Part shown: positions 50,951 through 59,158 of the stretch, one piece after another
Position numbering within the stretch: the stretch's first letter is position 1
Layout of the letters: each line of letters starts with the position of its first letter
NCBI RefSeq assembly: GCF_033097485.1
Contig: NZ_AP028634.1
Span: 434,001-498,000, forward strand
From: Pyrofollis japonicus
Lineage (GTDB): Archaea > Thermoproteota > Thermoprotei_A > Sulfolobales > Pyrodictiaceae
Direction of reading: 5' to 3'
Length of the DNA stretch: 64,000 nt
Notes under the pieces: generated by a model
Database searches by the model: none
Seen by the model: the letters and a program-made list of their open reading frames with translations, nothing else
What the model was told of the DNA's origin: nothing
Translations under genes and position numbers: made by a program

Positions 50951-51727
50951 GTGGAGGCGTTCTTAAAGCCCCGATGCATAGAGGTCTACGACCACGTAGA
51001 GAGTACAATGGATGTAGAGCCTCCCGAGCTCCCAGGAGTCGTGATTGCCCTTACCCAGTTGCGGGGAAGAGGAAGAAGCGGAAGATGGATTAGCCCGAGA
51101 GGAGGCGCCTGGCTCACATTCTCGGCGTCAAGGGGGCCACCAGGCTCATGGCTACCAGTTGCCGTTGGGGGATGCGTGGCGGAAGAAGTTGAACGGCTCT
51201 TGCAAAGGGAACGCTATAAGCCAATTATAAGGGTAAAGTGGCCGAACGACCTTTATATAGACAGAGGAAAAGTTGGTGGAATACTGGTCGTTTATAAAAA
51301 TGGAGTACTTAAAATCGGTGTAGGAATAAATGTGTATAATGCCGTGCCTCCCGGTGGAGCCAAGCTCTCCGCCTATGGTTATAAAAGGTCGTTAGCCGAC
51401 ATATATCTGGCGATAATAAAGGGCATAGGTAGGGCCCTCGTTTCTCCTGAAGACTGCTTGTGGGAAGCATCAAGAAGAGATATGCTTAGGGAGTGTAAAG
51501 TCGTTGTTTCGACGGAAAGAGGAATATTAGAAGGGATAGCGTTAGGGCTTACGCCTAGTGGGGCATTACTAGTAGAGACCAAGAATGGCGTATCCCGGGT
51601 AGAATGCTGCGGAATAATTAGCTGGGACTGTATGGGAGACACTAAAGCGTGGAATAAAACCCCTAACCTAAATAATATCAGTCTTCAAGAAAAGAATATT
51701 CCTTCTAGGCAGCTCGCAGAAGGGTGA
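50951..51727 (+). CDS. birA: Biotin-protein ligase
   Basis: 258 residues. Attaches biotin to the carrier via biotinyl-AMP. GRGRSGRWISPRGGAWLTFS carries the biotin/ATP loop, RVKWPNDLYI the catalytic lysine region, and KVGGILVV the adenylation strand. No N-terminal HTH, so it is an enzyme, not a repressor. GTG at 50951. Divergent from accC; overlaps the start region of dcd. Confidence 0.93.
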   Translation: MEAFLKPRCIEVYDHVESTMDVEPPELPGVVIALTQLRGRGRSGRWISPRGGAWLTFSASRGPPGSWLPVAVGGCVAEEVERLLQRERYKPIIRVKWPNDLYIDRGKVGGILVVYKNGVLKIGVGINVYNAVPPGGAKLSAYGYKRSLADIYLAIIKGIGRALVSPEDCLWEASRRDMLRECKVVVSTERGILEGIALGLTPSGALLVETKNGVSRVECCGIISWDCMGDTKAWNKTPNLNNISLQEKNIPSRQLAEG

Positions 51728-51735
51728 TTACGGCA

Positions 51736-52272
51736 ATGATATTATCGGATCGTGATATTGCATGGTATATAGAGAAGGGCTTGCTGCGAATAGACCCCTT
51801 GCTAGATGACACCATACGTGAAAATGGAGTTGATCTCCACCTAGGCGACGAGTTTTGCCGATTTAACAGTAAGGCTTCCGAACTAGATACGAAAAAGCCC
51901 TTTGATAAACAAAAATACTATATATGTCGAAAGGCATTACCCGACAAAGGAATAACCATCAATCCCTACGAGCACGTACTTGCAACAACCCATGAAACAG
52001 TTTGCCTACCTGACGACCTTGTTGGCCTAGTTAATGTGCGTAGTACATTTGCCCGTCTCGGCCTCTTCGTTCCTCCAACCGTAATCGATGCCGGATTCTG
52101 CGGCCAAGTAACAATCGAGATCATTGGTTCTGCATACCCTATACGCCTGTATCCCGGACAACGATTCCTACATGTACTCTTTGTCAAAACAACGAGCCCG
52201 GTAGCAAAACCTTACAGTGGAAAATATCAAGGCCAGAGGGGGGTAACTCCGCCAAAGCTTGACCCCAAATAG
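51736..52272 (+). CDS. dcd: dCTP deaminase
   Basis: 178 residues from ATG 51736 (MILSDRDIAWYIE); a GTG at 51724 is also in frame, but GGGTGAT sits just before the ATG. VRSTFARLGLFVPPTVIDAG followed by FCGQVTIEIIG is the dCTP deaminase signature with the catalytic glutamate. IRLYPGQRFLHVLF follows. Converts dCTP to dUTP, upstream of the dUTPase and ThyX. Second family member in the window (the other is at 11.8 kb). Confidence 0.9.
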   Translation: MILSDRDIAWYIEKGLLRIDPLLDDTIRENGVDLHLGDEFCRFNSKASELDTKKPFDKQKYYICRKALPDKGITINPYEHVLATTHETVCLPDDLVGLVNVRSTFARLGLFVPPTVIDAGFCGQVTIEIIGSAYPIRLYPGQRFLHVLFVKTTSPVAKPYSGKYQGQRGVTPPKLDPK

Positions 52273-52440
52273 TGTTTTATGTTGTGAAAAATTGTCGGCA
52301 GGTTCGGCCTTCGTTCCCTCAATCATCGCGGCATACTCAGTTGAAGCCGGGCCTCCACACCATGAATAGAATAAAGAGTTATAGGTTGAGTCAAGACTAG
52401 GCTTTTCTATATTTTTCTTACATAGTGATTTTTATCAGGC

Positions 52441-52476
52441 CTGCTAGCCATCATTGTATTGATGGGCTGGTAGCCG
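52441..52476. repeat. Imperfect hairpin upstream of the DMT transporter
   Basis: GCTAGCCATCA and TGATGGGCTGGTAGC can pair around a short loop, in the 274-base gap before the transporter. A TATA-like GATATAAAC (52476-52484) follows. It may terminate the preceding transcript. Nothing else recognised in this gap. Confidence 0.35.
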
Positions 52477-52546
52477 GATATAAACATCTAGGACTTATAA
52501 AGCTGGAAATGGTTGATTCAAGTCATTTGGCTATGGCTAGATAGCT

Positions 52547-53434
52547 TTGAAACGAATTTACTACAACACGAATAGCTCAACAAAATGGTTTCTCTATGCT
52601 GCTAGTGCAGCCCTCCTTTGGGGCACGATTGGTATAGCTTTCAAAATAGCTCTTAATAATGGAGCACACGAAGAATGGCTAATAGTTGGCCGCCCTCTGG
52701 TTAGCGCACTCGTCTCGGTAATTGCAATAGTTCTTGGATACGGAAAACCAGGAAAATGGAGTGTCCTCATCGGGTTTAGCGCCCTAGGCCCTCTGTTCAT
52801 AGTTTACCCTAAGGCCGTTGAGCTTGTAGGTGCAGCAATCGCATCAATACTTCTCTATACAGCTCCAATATGGGTCACGGTTCTAGAGCCAGTAATGCTC
52901 CGGGAAAACCCCTCAATTATCGGCATGGTGTCGGTTATACTTGGTTTTCTAGGGACATTGCTAATAGCTTCTCCTGAGTCAGCGCAGCTGTCTTTTAAGG
53001 GAATATTACTAGGCATTGGTTCAGGATTATCCTACGCATTCTACATGTTATTGGCAAGGCTTGGTTCAAGTAGAGGAGCTAGTACCTATGAATTGAGCGT
53101 ACATAGCACGCTCTTTGCGACTCTCGAGGCGCTGGTAATTATTCGTCCATCCCGTATGCCTAGTATAGTTGATGTGTGCGGTGCAATCTACTTAGGAGTA
53201 TTTACAATGGTTTTGCCCTACATTTTACACGTAAGGGCTCTGCAGCGGGCTAGGGCACATCGTGTTGCTATCGCATCTCTTCTTGAACCTTTATCTGCAA
53301 CGATACTTGCTTATATTGTGCTTGGTGAACGGCTTACTTTACAACAGATAGCGGGATCGGCATTGATACTCTTATCGGCGGCTATGATTCTAGGTGAAGA
53401 AATAAGCACTAGTGTCAATAGAAAGACTCAATGA
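52547..53434 (+). CDS. EamA/DMT-family transporter
   Basis: 295 residues, two EamA repeats with about ten hydrophobic helices: AASAALLWGTIGIAFKIALN opens the first, GIGSGLSYAFYMLLARLGSS the second. ASLLEPLSATILAYIVLGER is the typical terminal motif. Probably exports or imports a small metabolite; substrate unknown. TTG at 52547. Confidence 0.85.
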   Translation: MKRIYYNTNSSTKWFLYAASAALLWGTIGIAFKIALNNGAHEEWLIVGRPLVSALVSVIAIVLGYGKPGKWSVLIGFSALGPLFIVYPKAVELVGAAIASILLYTAPIWVTVLEPVMLRENPSIIGMVSVILGFLGTLLIASPESAQLSFKGILLGIGSGLSYAFYMLLARLGSSRGASTYELSVHSTLFATLEALVIIRPSRMPSIVDVCGAIYLGVFTMVLPYILHVRALQRARAHRVAIASLLEPLSATILAYIVLGERLTLQQIAGSALILLSAAMILGEEISTSVNRKTQ

Positions 53435-53470
53435 TACGTGTAAGACGTATAAAGCATAGGGGTTGGGTCC

Positions 53471-54073
53471 TTGCGTATCAATGTCCATGATCGCGAACTC
53501 CTAGAGTATATTAGGAAGGTATACGGGCTTAGCCAACGAATGGGAATTCCATCTATCGAGGAAGAAGACGGTGTTGCTATAGCCTCGGCTGCTTTCGCAT
53601 ATGCTTCGTCAGGAAGAAGCCTAGAAATCGTTGCCGTGGATGCGGGTGCAGGAATAGGTTATTCGACTCTCTGGCTTATCTTAGGTCTTAAGCCCTTCTG
53701 TAGTGAAGCAAGGTGTAAGGTGATCGCAGTCGAGTCAAATCGTACATATGCATCTATAGCCGAGGACGTGCTTGTGAAGGCTCCGCGAGGGGGAATAGAT
53801 ATAGAAGTTGTTAGAGACGATGCTGTCAAGTACGTGAACGAATTTCCGGATGAATATATTGATATTATCTTCGTAGATATTTATAAGGAACAATATGTGA
53901 GTATAATCGACATATTGAGCACCAAGCTAAAGAAAGGAGGAATAGCAATGTTTCACAACGCCTATATTCCTAGGCCTCCTACGACCTTCTTCAAAAAAGC
54001 CTCATCAAGGCCGTGGATATCAACAATAGTGCCTACTAGCCTTGGTATATTAATGGCATCGAGGCAAGAATAA
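53471..54073 (+). CDS. O-methyltransferase-like SAM protein
   Basis: 200 residues with a Rossmann motif VAVDAGAGIGYSTLWLILG, motif II CKVIAVESNRTYASIAEDVL, acidic IDIIFVDIYKEQY, then KLKKGGIAMFHNAY. Family similar to O-methyltransferase type 3 or tRNA methyltransferases. Substrate unknown. TTG at 53471, 36 bases after the DMT transporter. Confidence 0.75.
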   Translation: MRINVHDRELLEYIRKVYGLSQRMGIPSIEEEDGVAIASAAFAYASSGRSLEIVAVDAGAGIGYSTLWLILGLKPFCSEARCKVIAVESNRTYASIAEDVLVKAPRGGIDIEVVRDDAVKYVNEFPDEYIDIIFVDIYKEQYVSIIDILSTKLKKGGIAMFHNAYIPRPPTTFFKKASSRPWISTIVPTSLGILMASRQE

Positions 54074-54087
54074 TGATAAAAGCTTAG

Positions 54088-54375
54088 TCAAACATAAGTC
54101 TTCTCAACTGAAACTATTGACGAAGCTAGCCATGCAGTAGTTGTTGCTAGCATTGCAGAGATTATTGCTGCCATCACAATACCTGATTGCTCGTTAAGAT
54201 TATGCATATTTTCTATTATGTTTGAAACACTGATATCGTCGCCACCATAAAGTGCCAAGAAAGGCAACATCATTAATATGAAAACAGCTGCAAACGTGAA
54301 TAGAAATACTCCTATCTTCGCACTAAAACCAGTAAGTGCACGCATGGGGAACACTCCTTCACTAATCTTAAGCAT
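54088..54375 (-). CDS. Small membrane protein, two TM helices
   Basis: 95 residues with two hydrophobic segments (IGVFLFTFAAVFILMMLPFL and VMAAIISAMLATTTAWLASS). No family recognised. A TATA-like GTTAAAAGTAAG about 20 bases upstream of the ATG supports expression. It is convergent with the O-methyltransferase-like gene. Confidence 0.5.
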   Translation of the reverse strand: MLKISEGVFPMRALTGFSAKIGVFLFTFAAVFILMMLPFLALYGGDDISVSNIIENMHNLNEQSGIVMAAIISAMLATTTAWLASSIVSVEKTYV

Positions 54376-54551
54376 ATTTATTGCCTTACTTTTAACTATG
54401 CCGGTATAGTAACTGAAAGTCAGATTTGTATATACGCCTATATTATACTTTATTAAAATCTATAAAATGAAAATTTTGTATTAAGTACAAAAGAATGATA
54501 GAATCAATGACGGTGTATTAGGTGCGAAAGAATAAGGAATACACACGTAAG

Positions 54552-54678
54552 TGGTGGGGCCGCCGGGATTTGAACCCGGGATCACCGGCGCTCCGGCCAC
54601 GCGGGCCGGGGACACCACCGGCCCTCGCGGGGACTGGTCCCCAGGCCGGCATCCTGGACCAAGCTAGACGACGGCCCC
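54552..54678 (-). tRNA. tRNA-Pro (GGG) with 48-base intron
   Basis: Exon 1 (54678-54639): acceptor GGGGCCG, D-arm, stem CCGGC and loop CTGGGG. Exon 2 (54590-54552): C38, GCCGG, T-arm CCGGG-TTCAAAT-CCCGG, CGGCCCC, A, CCA. The intron (54591-54638) is at the canonical 37/38 position, and a clean bulge-helix-bulge forms: stem CCGGC/GCCGG, bulge AGC, CTGG/CCGG helix, bulge GGA, then CCA/TGG. Confidence 0.93.
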
Positions 54679-54782
54679 AAGCACATTACGGCGCTTTCTC
54701 CCGTATATTGTTGTTTTCACTTATGTATCGGCGGGGTTATTACGCTTATTCCGCCCTTGTAAGAGACATTGGGTTTACCTAA

Positions 54783-56021
54783 TTGCGCGTAAGCAAAGAT
54801 ACATGGCTCTTAGTCTTAGGTATCGCTGTTCTCTTAATACTAGTTTCCCTATCCTGGTGGAGCTGGAAGCAGAGCGGCCATGTTACAACACGTGGATGCA
54901 GAGAAGCCAATAATGCCATTATCGTAGTATATGCTGATAGACAAGCCCTCCTGGCTGAGAAGATGCTGCTCAGTATCAGTGCCATGTGGGCATCGGAGGT
55001 GCCCTCCGGGACAAGATTCTGCATCATGCATAAAGACGATATGGGTCTTCATCGCTTACCACTGTATCCATATATAGTCATAAAAGGCTCTAATGTCGCT
55101 AAGGCGCTAGAGCCCTATATTGTTGGTGAACTGGAAGGTACCTATTTTATAGATGCGAGCTTTGTTGCAAAAGTAGCTTTTAGTACATACCATTATGGTG
55201 GGAGAGATGTTCCCTCTCCACTGTTTAATCAAGAATCAAAACTGATAGTATACAATGGAAAAACACCATTTGCCAAGATAAAACAGTCTCAACTACTGGC
55301 CCAGATACCGCAGCTAGAAATTCTATCGGGATCAAAAATAACTAAAGTAGAAATTCTGGACAAGGAACCACCATATAAGGAGGCTCGTGACACGTACTAT
55401 CCTGTTCCGGTGCTTGTTTCAAACTATAGCTTAGACTATTTCACTAGGAACCTTAAGAGAATCGGCAAAGGGGTATATGTCTACAAGTGTGCCGGCTGGA
55501 TTCTCTACGATCTAGGCATTGTTGATGCAGTCGAAGTGTTGAGCGAAGATGTGTTAAAGAACTTTACTCTAGTAATTAATCTAAGTAGGCCCGGTAATAA
55601 TCTAGTAAGGATATGGCTATTATTGGGAGGAAAGAATACGAATTGTAGGGTTGTCTCAAAGAAGCTTGACGCATTGATTAGAATCGCCGAGTCATTAGGA
55701 CTAGATAATATTGAGGTGGCTGTGTTTTCGCGAAAAGACACAGCATATTGGCACCATCTTTTCCAGAATATATCGCTAATTGATGACCCGTTTTTCGTGC
55801 TTAATAGTTTAAAGACTTCTTGTAAGAAAGCACCTCTCTTGAAACAGAGCAAAGACGTCTTTGGGCCAAGCCCAGCATCGCTCGGCGAGTGTGCAGGTAA
55901 TGAAGCCTTACTTGGTATCGGCTTCAAGGAATCTAAGTATATGGTTTTGATAAGGATAACAGACATAGACAACGCTACTCTAAAACGATTGCTTGAATAC
56001 TATGCCGATAAGGCAAGATAA
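54783..56021 (+). CDS. Membrane-anchored protein of unknown function
   Basis: 412 residues. An N-terminal transmembrane anchor (WLLVLGIAVLLILVSLSWWS) follows a short basic start, so the body is outside the membrane. It has several cysteines (disulfides possible) and many N-x-S/T sites (FTLVINLS, NYSLDYF). No catalytic motif recognised. ATTG... start TTG 54783. It lies between tRNA-Pro and the KH-RIO1-aIF1A cluster. Confidence 0.6.
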   Translation: MRVSKDTWLLVLGIAVLLILVSLSWWSWKQSGHVTTRGCREANNAIIVVYADRQALLAEKMLLSISAMWASEVPSGTRFCIMHKDDMGLHRLPLYPYIVIKGSNVAKALEPYIVGELEGTYFIDASFVAKVAFSTYHYGGRDVPSPLFNQESKLIVYNGKTPFAKIKQSQLLAQIPQLEILSGSKITKVEILDKEPPYKEARDTYYPVPVLVSNYSLDYFTRNLKRIGKGVYVYKCAGWILYDLGIVDAVEVLSEDVLKNFTLVINLSRPGNNLVRIWLLLGGKNTNCRVVSKKLDALIRIAESLGLDNIEVAVFSRKDTAYWHHLFQNISLIDDPFFVLNSLKTSCKKAPLLKQSKDVFGPSPASLGECAGNEALLGIGFKESKYMVLIRITDIDNATLKRLLEYYADKAR

Positions 56022-56125
56022 GAAATTAGTTGTATCGGTCTTCAGGAGATTCGTCATCCCTCTTACTGAAGCCAGACGGGTCAGTAATCCTGGCCTTCCT
56101 CACGGCACGCAGCCACGCTCTAGAG

Positions 56126-56749
56126 TTAGGGATAAGGTTTTTCCCATAGTCTTGTCATGCGCTCTCTTCTGAGCGTGAACATCGCTCTTTCCAGGAAGCG
56201 ATAAACCGTGCTATGTTGTCTACCTTGTATCAGCATCTCTATTGCTTGTTTTGCTATATTTGCAGTCTCGTAGTCACCTATTATTGCTACATAGTGATCG
56301 TAGACGGAGATGTATGTGCCAGTCATTTCTTCAATTGTTTTTCTAGCTTTTCCTTTCTCGCCAATTATTCTTCCCTTTACTCTTTGAAGATGGTTAGGGC
56401 TGTCTCCAACATGTTGCTTCAAGTCTATTACTACAAGTATCTGATCTTCATCGAGAACGCGCATAGCTCTTTCTGGGCTAAATCCATAGGCTATTGCCTT
56501 GACAAACTCTTGAGCCTTCATAACCATTATTGGTTTCACGTCAGGAGCTTCTGGCTCAATGATAACCATTCCAGTAGTGCTGTCAACGGTTATCCTAGTC
56601 CTTGTTCGCTTCATTACTTCTGTCTTCACTTTTCCTCCTTCGCCGATGAGCACGCCTATCCTTTCGGGTGGGAGCTTGGCGTAGAGTCGGAGAGATGGTC
56701 TTAGAACTGATTGCGTATTCGTAATCTTGCTTGCCTCTTCCTCGCTCAT
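56126..56749 (-). CDS. KH-domain ribosome-biogenesis protein (Dim2/Pno1-like)
   Basis: 207 residues, two KH domains: RIGVLIGEGGKVKTEVMKRT and KGRIIGEKGKARKTIEEMTG with G-x-x-G loops. Archaeal homologue of Dim2/Pno1, which acts in 16S rRNA 3'-end maturation. It closes the aIF1A-RIO1-KH operon (103-base gap to rio1), a classical archaeal cluster. Confidence 0.88.
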   Translation of the reverse strand: MSEEEASKITNTQSVLRPSLRLYAKLPPERIGVLIGEGGKVKTEVMKRTRTRITVDSTTGMVIIEPEAPDVKPIMVMKAQEFVKAIAYGFSPERAMRVLDEDQILVVIDLKQHVGDSPNHLQRVKGRIIGEKGKARKTIEEMTGTYISVYDHYVAIIGDYETANIAKQAIEMLIQGRQHSTVYRFLERAMFTLRRERMTRLWEKPYP

Positions 56750-56852
56750 TTCATTGGCACCCCGTATCTAGGATTGATTCTGGTACTCCATTATAAGGGT
56801 GGTAGATTTGTGCCGCAGGCCCTCATCGTTTGCTATAGAAGAGTCGCCGTTG

Positions 56853-57560
56853 TTAGCGGCTCTGCTGTTTAGGACATACTGTTTTTTCGCAGCTCGTTAT
56901 TTCTGCTAGGATGCGGTTCTTGTCCTTGGCCTCTTCAACGCCGAGTTTCGAGAAAAATCTGGATATATTACGTGCATCGTTCTCGAGAAACGTATTGGCA
57001 TTTGGATGTTCAAGGCTGACGGCCTGCGCAACATCTATTATATATACCTTACTGTCAAGTAGCATGATATTGTATTCACTGAGGTCTGCATGAACTAGTC
57101 GTGCACAACAATAGATACGGCGGTAATTCTCTATAACTTGTATGAAAACATCCTTCGCCTCATTGGGTAATAGATCATTTTGTATCTCGTGGAGGAGGGG
57201 TGCGCGTAGCCCATTACGGCCGATGAACTCCATTACTATTATATTTTGGTGCACGAGGTATGGTTTGGGGACACTTGCCCCAGCTTCGTACATTCGTTTA
57301 AGGTTTCTGAATTCCTTCCGAGCCCAGGCAGCAAAGAGCTTCTTCGTATTGCTTACGTCAACGTTCTGGAACCGTGGATCGCCTAAAAGATACTTGTAGA
57401 TACTTTTACGAAACTCGGCAGTAACGGTCAAGTATATCTTCACGGCATATTCTGTTCCATCCCTTCCTACGGCTCTATAAACCCTCGCCTCTTTCCCAGC
57501 ACTAACTACCCCTGCAAATCTGTCAAGTTTTAGTCTCCGCATTACCTCGTAAGCTGCCAT
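56853..57560 (-). CDS. rio1: RIO1 serine/threonine kinase
   Basis: A kinase/ATPase for small-subunit maturation. FAGVVSAGKEARVYRA (P-loop equivalent), EYAVKIYLTVTAEF (VAIK-type lysine), VHADLSEYNIMLL (catalytic loop) and VYIIDVAQAV (metal-binding D). ATG 57560 gives 235 residues. The conserved family N-terminus is encoded upstream in frame (KDLFETVEEVWDAQTL, 57561-57608), but no ATG, GTG or TTG precedes it before the stop. A strong GGAGGTG (57658-57652) lies ten bases before a CTG at 57641. Confidence 0.92.
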   Translation of the reverse strand: MAAYEVMRRLKLDRFAGVVSAGKEARVYRAVGRDGTEYAVKIYLTVTAEFRKSIYKYLLGDPRFQNVDVSNTKKLFAAWARKEFRNLKRMYEAGASVPKPYLVHQNIIVMEFIGRNGLRAPLLHEIQNDLLPNEAKDVFIQVIENYRRIYCCARLVHADLSEYNIMLLDSKVYIIDVAQAVSLEHPNANTFLENDARNISRFFSKLGVEEAKDKNRILAEITSCEKTVCPKQQSR

Positions 57561-57651
57561 AAGGGTCTGTGCATCCCAGACCTCTTCAACGGTTTCAAAG
57601 AGGTCTTTGTCTTTGAGCCTTTTCTCTCTTCGGCGCCCCAGGGCTTTAAGG

Positions 57652-57658
57652 CACCTCC
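57652..57658 (-). promoter_or_regulatory. Strong Shine-Dalgarno ahead of RIO1
   Basis: GGAGGTG, a near-perfect complement of the archaeal 16S rRNA tail, lies 92 bases upstream of the first RIO1 ATG but 10 bases upstream of an in-frame CTG (57641). It supports translation starting upstream of the ATG. Confidence 0.5.
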
Positions 57659-57694
57659 ACCTTATAGGAAAACAAAGATCGCACGCTTACAGCG

Positions 57695-58045
57695 CTATGA
57701 GTATTCCTCGGCTATTTCGAGCAGTTCTTCCGGTACTAGTCCCATTTCTACTAGTCTTTTGACCTCGTCCCTTGTGTAACGGTGTATGATGTCTGCCCTA
57801 TCGGGTTTAAAGTCCCATGGTGCTGCTAGAACGATGTCTCCCTCTCTCATCCACACGCGCCTTCTCATGCTTCCCTTGATTCTAGCTTTTCGCTCAACAC
57901 CGTCTTGGCATCTAAGCAGGACATGGTCAGCACCTAGGAGTTTAATTATTACGCATAGCATTGTGCCTTCTTCTGGGTTGGGTAAGAGTAGTTCTTTTTT
58001 GCTCTCTTCTTCTTGACCTCGGCGCTTCTTCTTCGCCAGGGCCAA
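57695..58045 (-). CDS. eif1A: Translation initiation factor aIF1A
   Basis: 116 residues, OB-fold factor that helps scanning and start selection on the small subunit. LPNPEEGTMLCVIIKLLGAD, RCQDGVERKARIKGSMRRRV, WMREGDIVLAAPWDF and KPDRADIIHRYTRDEVKRL are conserved. First gene of the aIF1A-RIO1-KH operon; ATG 58045. Confidence 0.94.
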   Translation of the reverse strand: MALAKKKRRGQEEESKKELLLPNPEEGTMLCVIIKLLGADHVLLRCQDGVERKARIKGSMRRRVWMREGDIVLAAPWDFKPDRADIIHRYTRDEVKRLVEMGLVPEELLEIAEEYS

Positions 58046-58201
58046 TTCACCCCAGGTATATGCTAAGTCTGCCTAGTAGAAGGTATACTAGTCTATTGGT
58101 CGCTGGACGTTTCCTAGCCAATGGTGTCGCTATCGTGCTATACTTTATATTGTAGCGCCAAGGGGTGGTGCATTGGGAAGGCATCAGAGGGGTTTGGTGC
58201 A

Positions 58202-59080
58202 ATGTGCAACCTCTTCATACATTACCCGGCGAGCCTTATTGATGAGTGGATTAAGGAAGACATACCCTTTGCAGATCTAACTACCAGTATACTAGGTTTG
58301 GTCAAAAAACAGTCTCGTGCAAAAATAATTACGAGAGAACCCATTACTGTCTGTGGGCTCCAAGAAGCAGCAAGAGTTTATGAACACCTAGGTGCAAGTG
58401 TAAAACCAATAGTCGCTGAAGGCGAGCAAGTTGAAGCTGGTACAACGCTCATGATTGCTGAAGGCACGGCGGGCTCGCTTCACGCGGCTTGGAGAGTGGC
58501 TCAGTCCTTTATAGCCATAGGCTCAGCCATCGCATCATACACTCGTAGCTTAGTTAAGAGGGCGAAACAAGTCAACCCAAACATTATAATAGCTGTTGCA
58601 AGAAAAGCGCCGCCGGGCTTACGCCATCTCTATTATCACTGTGTTCTGTGCGGCGGCGCAAGTCTACATCGTGTAGGTATAAGTGATAGTTTCTTAGCAT
58701 TTCCAAATCATACTAGGCTTTTAGGCGGGATCCATAGTCTTATTGAAGTAATTAGAGAGCGAAGAGACTTGATAGGGGAGAGAAGAGTCGTAGTAGAAGT
58801 TGAGACAATCGAAGAAGCCATAGCGGCCGCAAAAAGCGGTGTAATTGACGAGGTGCAACTCGATCATATGGATCCCGTAGAGCTTGAAAAAGTGGTAAAG
58901 ATTATTAAATCAATTAACCCCAATGTCCGTGTCGCAATAGGTGGCGGGATTAATGCAGACAATATAGCTGATTATGCATCTACCGGCGTTGACGTTATTG
59001 TAACAAGTGCTCCTTACTGGGTAAAACCAGCCAATATAACAACAATAATAGAGCCGTTGAATAACGCTGAAACAATGTAG
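58202..59080 (+). CDS. ModD/NadC-like phosphoribosyltransferase
   Basis: 292 residues from ATG 58202 (MCNLFIHYPASLIDEW) with GAGGGG upstream; a GTG or ATG further upstream would add residues outside homology. IKEDIPFADLTTSILGL, RKAPPGLRHLYYHCVLCGGA and HRVGISDSFLAFPNH resemble ModD (quinolinate phosphoribosyltransferase-like), whose role in molybdate transport is unclear. VAIGGGINADNIADYAS and GVDVIVTSAPYWV form the barrel's phosphate loops. No mod genes adjoin; true NadC is a less likely alternative. Confidence 0.7.
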   Translation: MCNLFIHYPASLIDEWIKEDIPFADLTTSILGLVKKQSRAKIITREPITVCGLQEAARVYEHLGASVKPIVAEGEQVEAGTTLMIAEGTAGSLHAAWRVAQSFIAIGSAIASYTRSLVKRAKQVNPNIIIAVARKAPPGLRHLYYHCVLCGGASLHRVGISDSFLAFPNHTRLLGGIHSLIEVIRERRDLIGERRVVVEVETIEEAIAAAKSGVIDEVQLDHMDPVELEKVVKIIKSINPNVRVAIGGGINADNIADYASTGVDVIVTSAPYWVKPANITTIIEPLNNAETM

Positions 59081-59158
59081 ATAACTTGCTATGAGGCTTT
59101 GAGATCACCATTCGCTAAACGCGAGGGCTAGCTAGAAAAAGGAGGATAAGAGGAGGCA

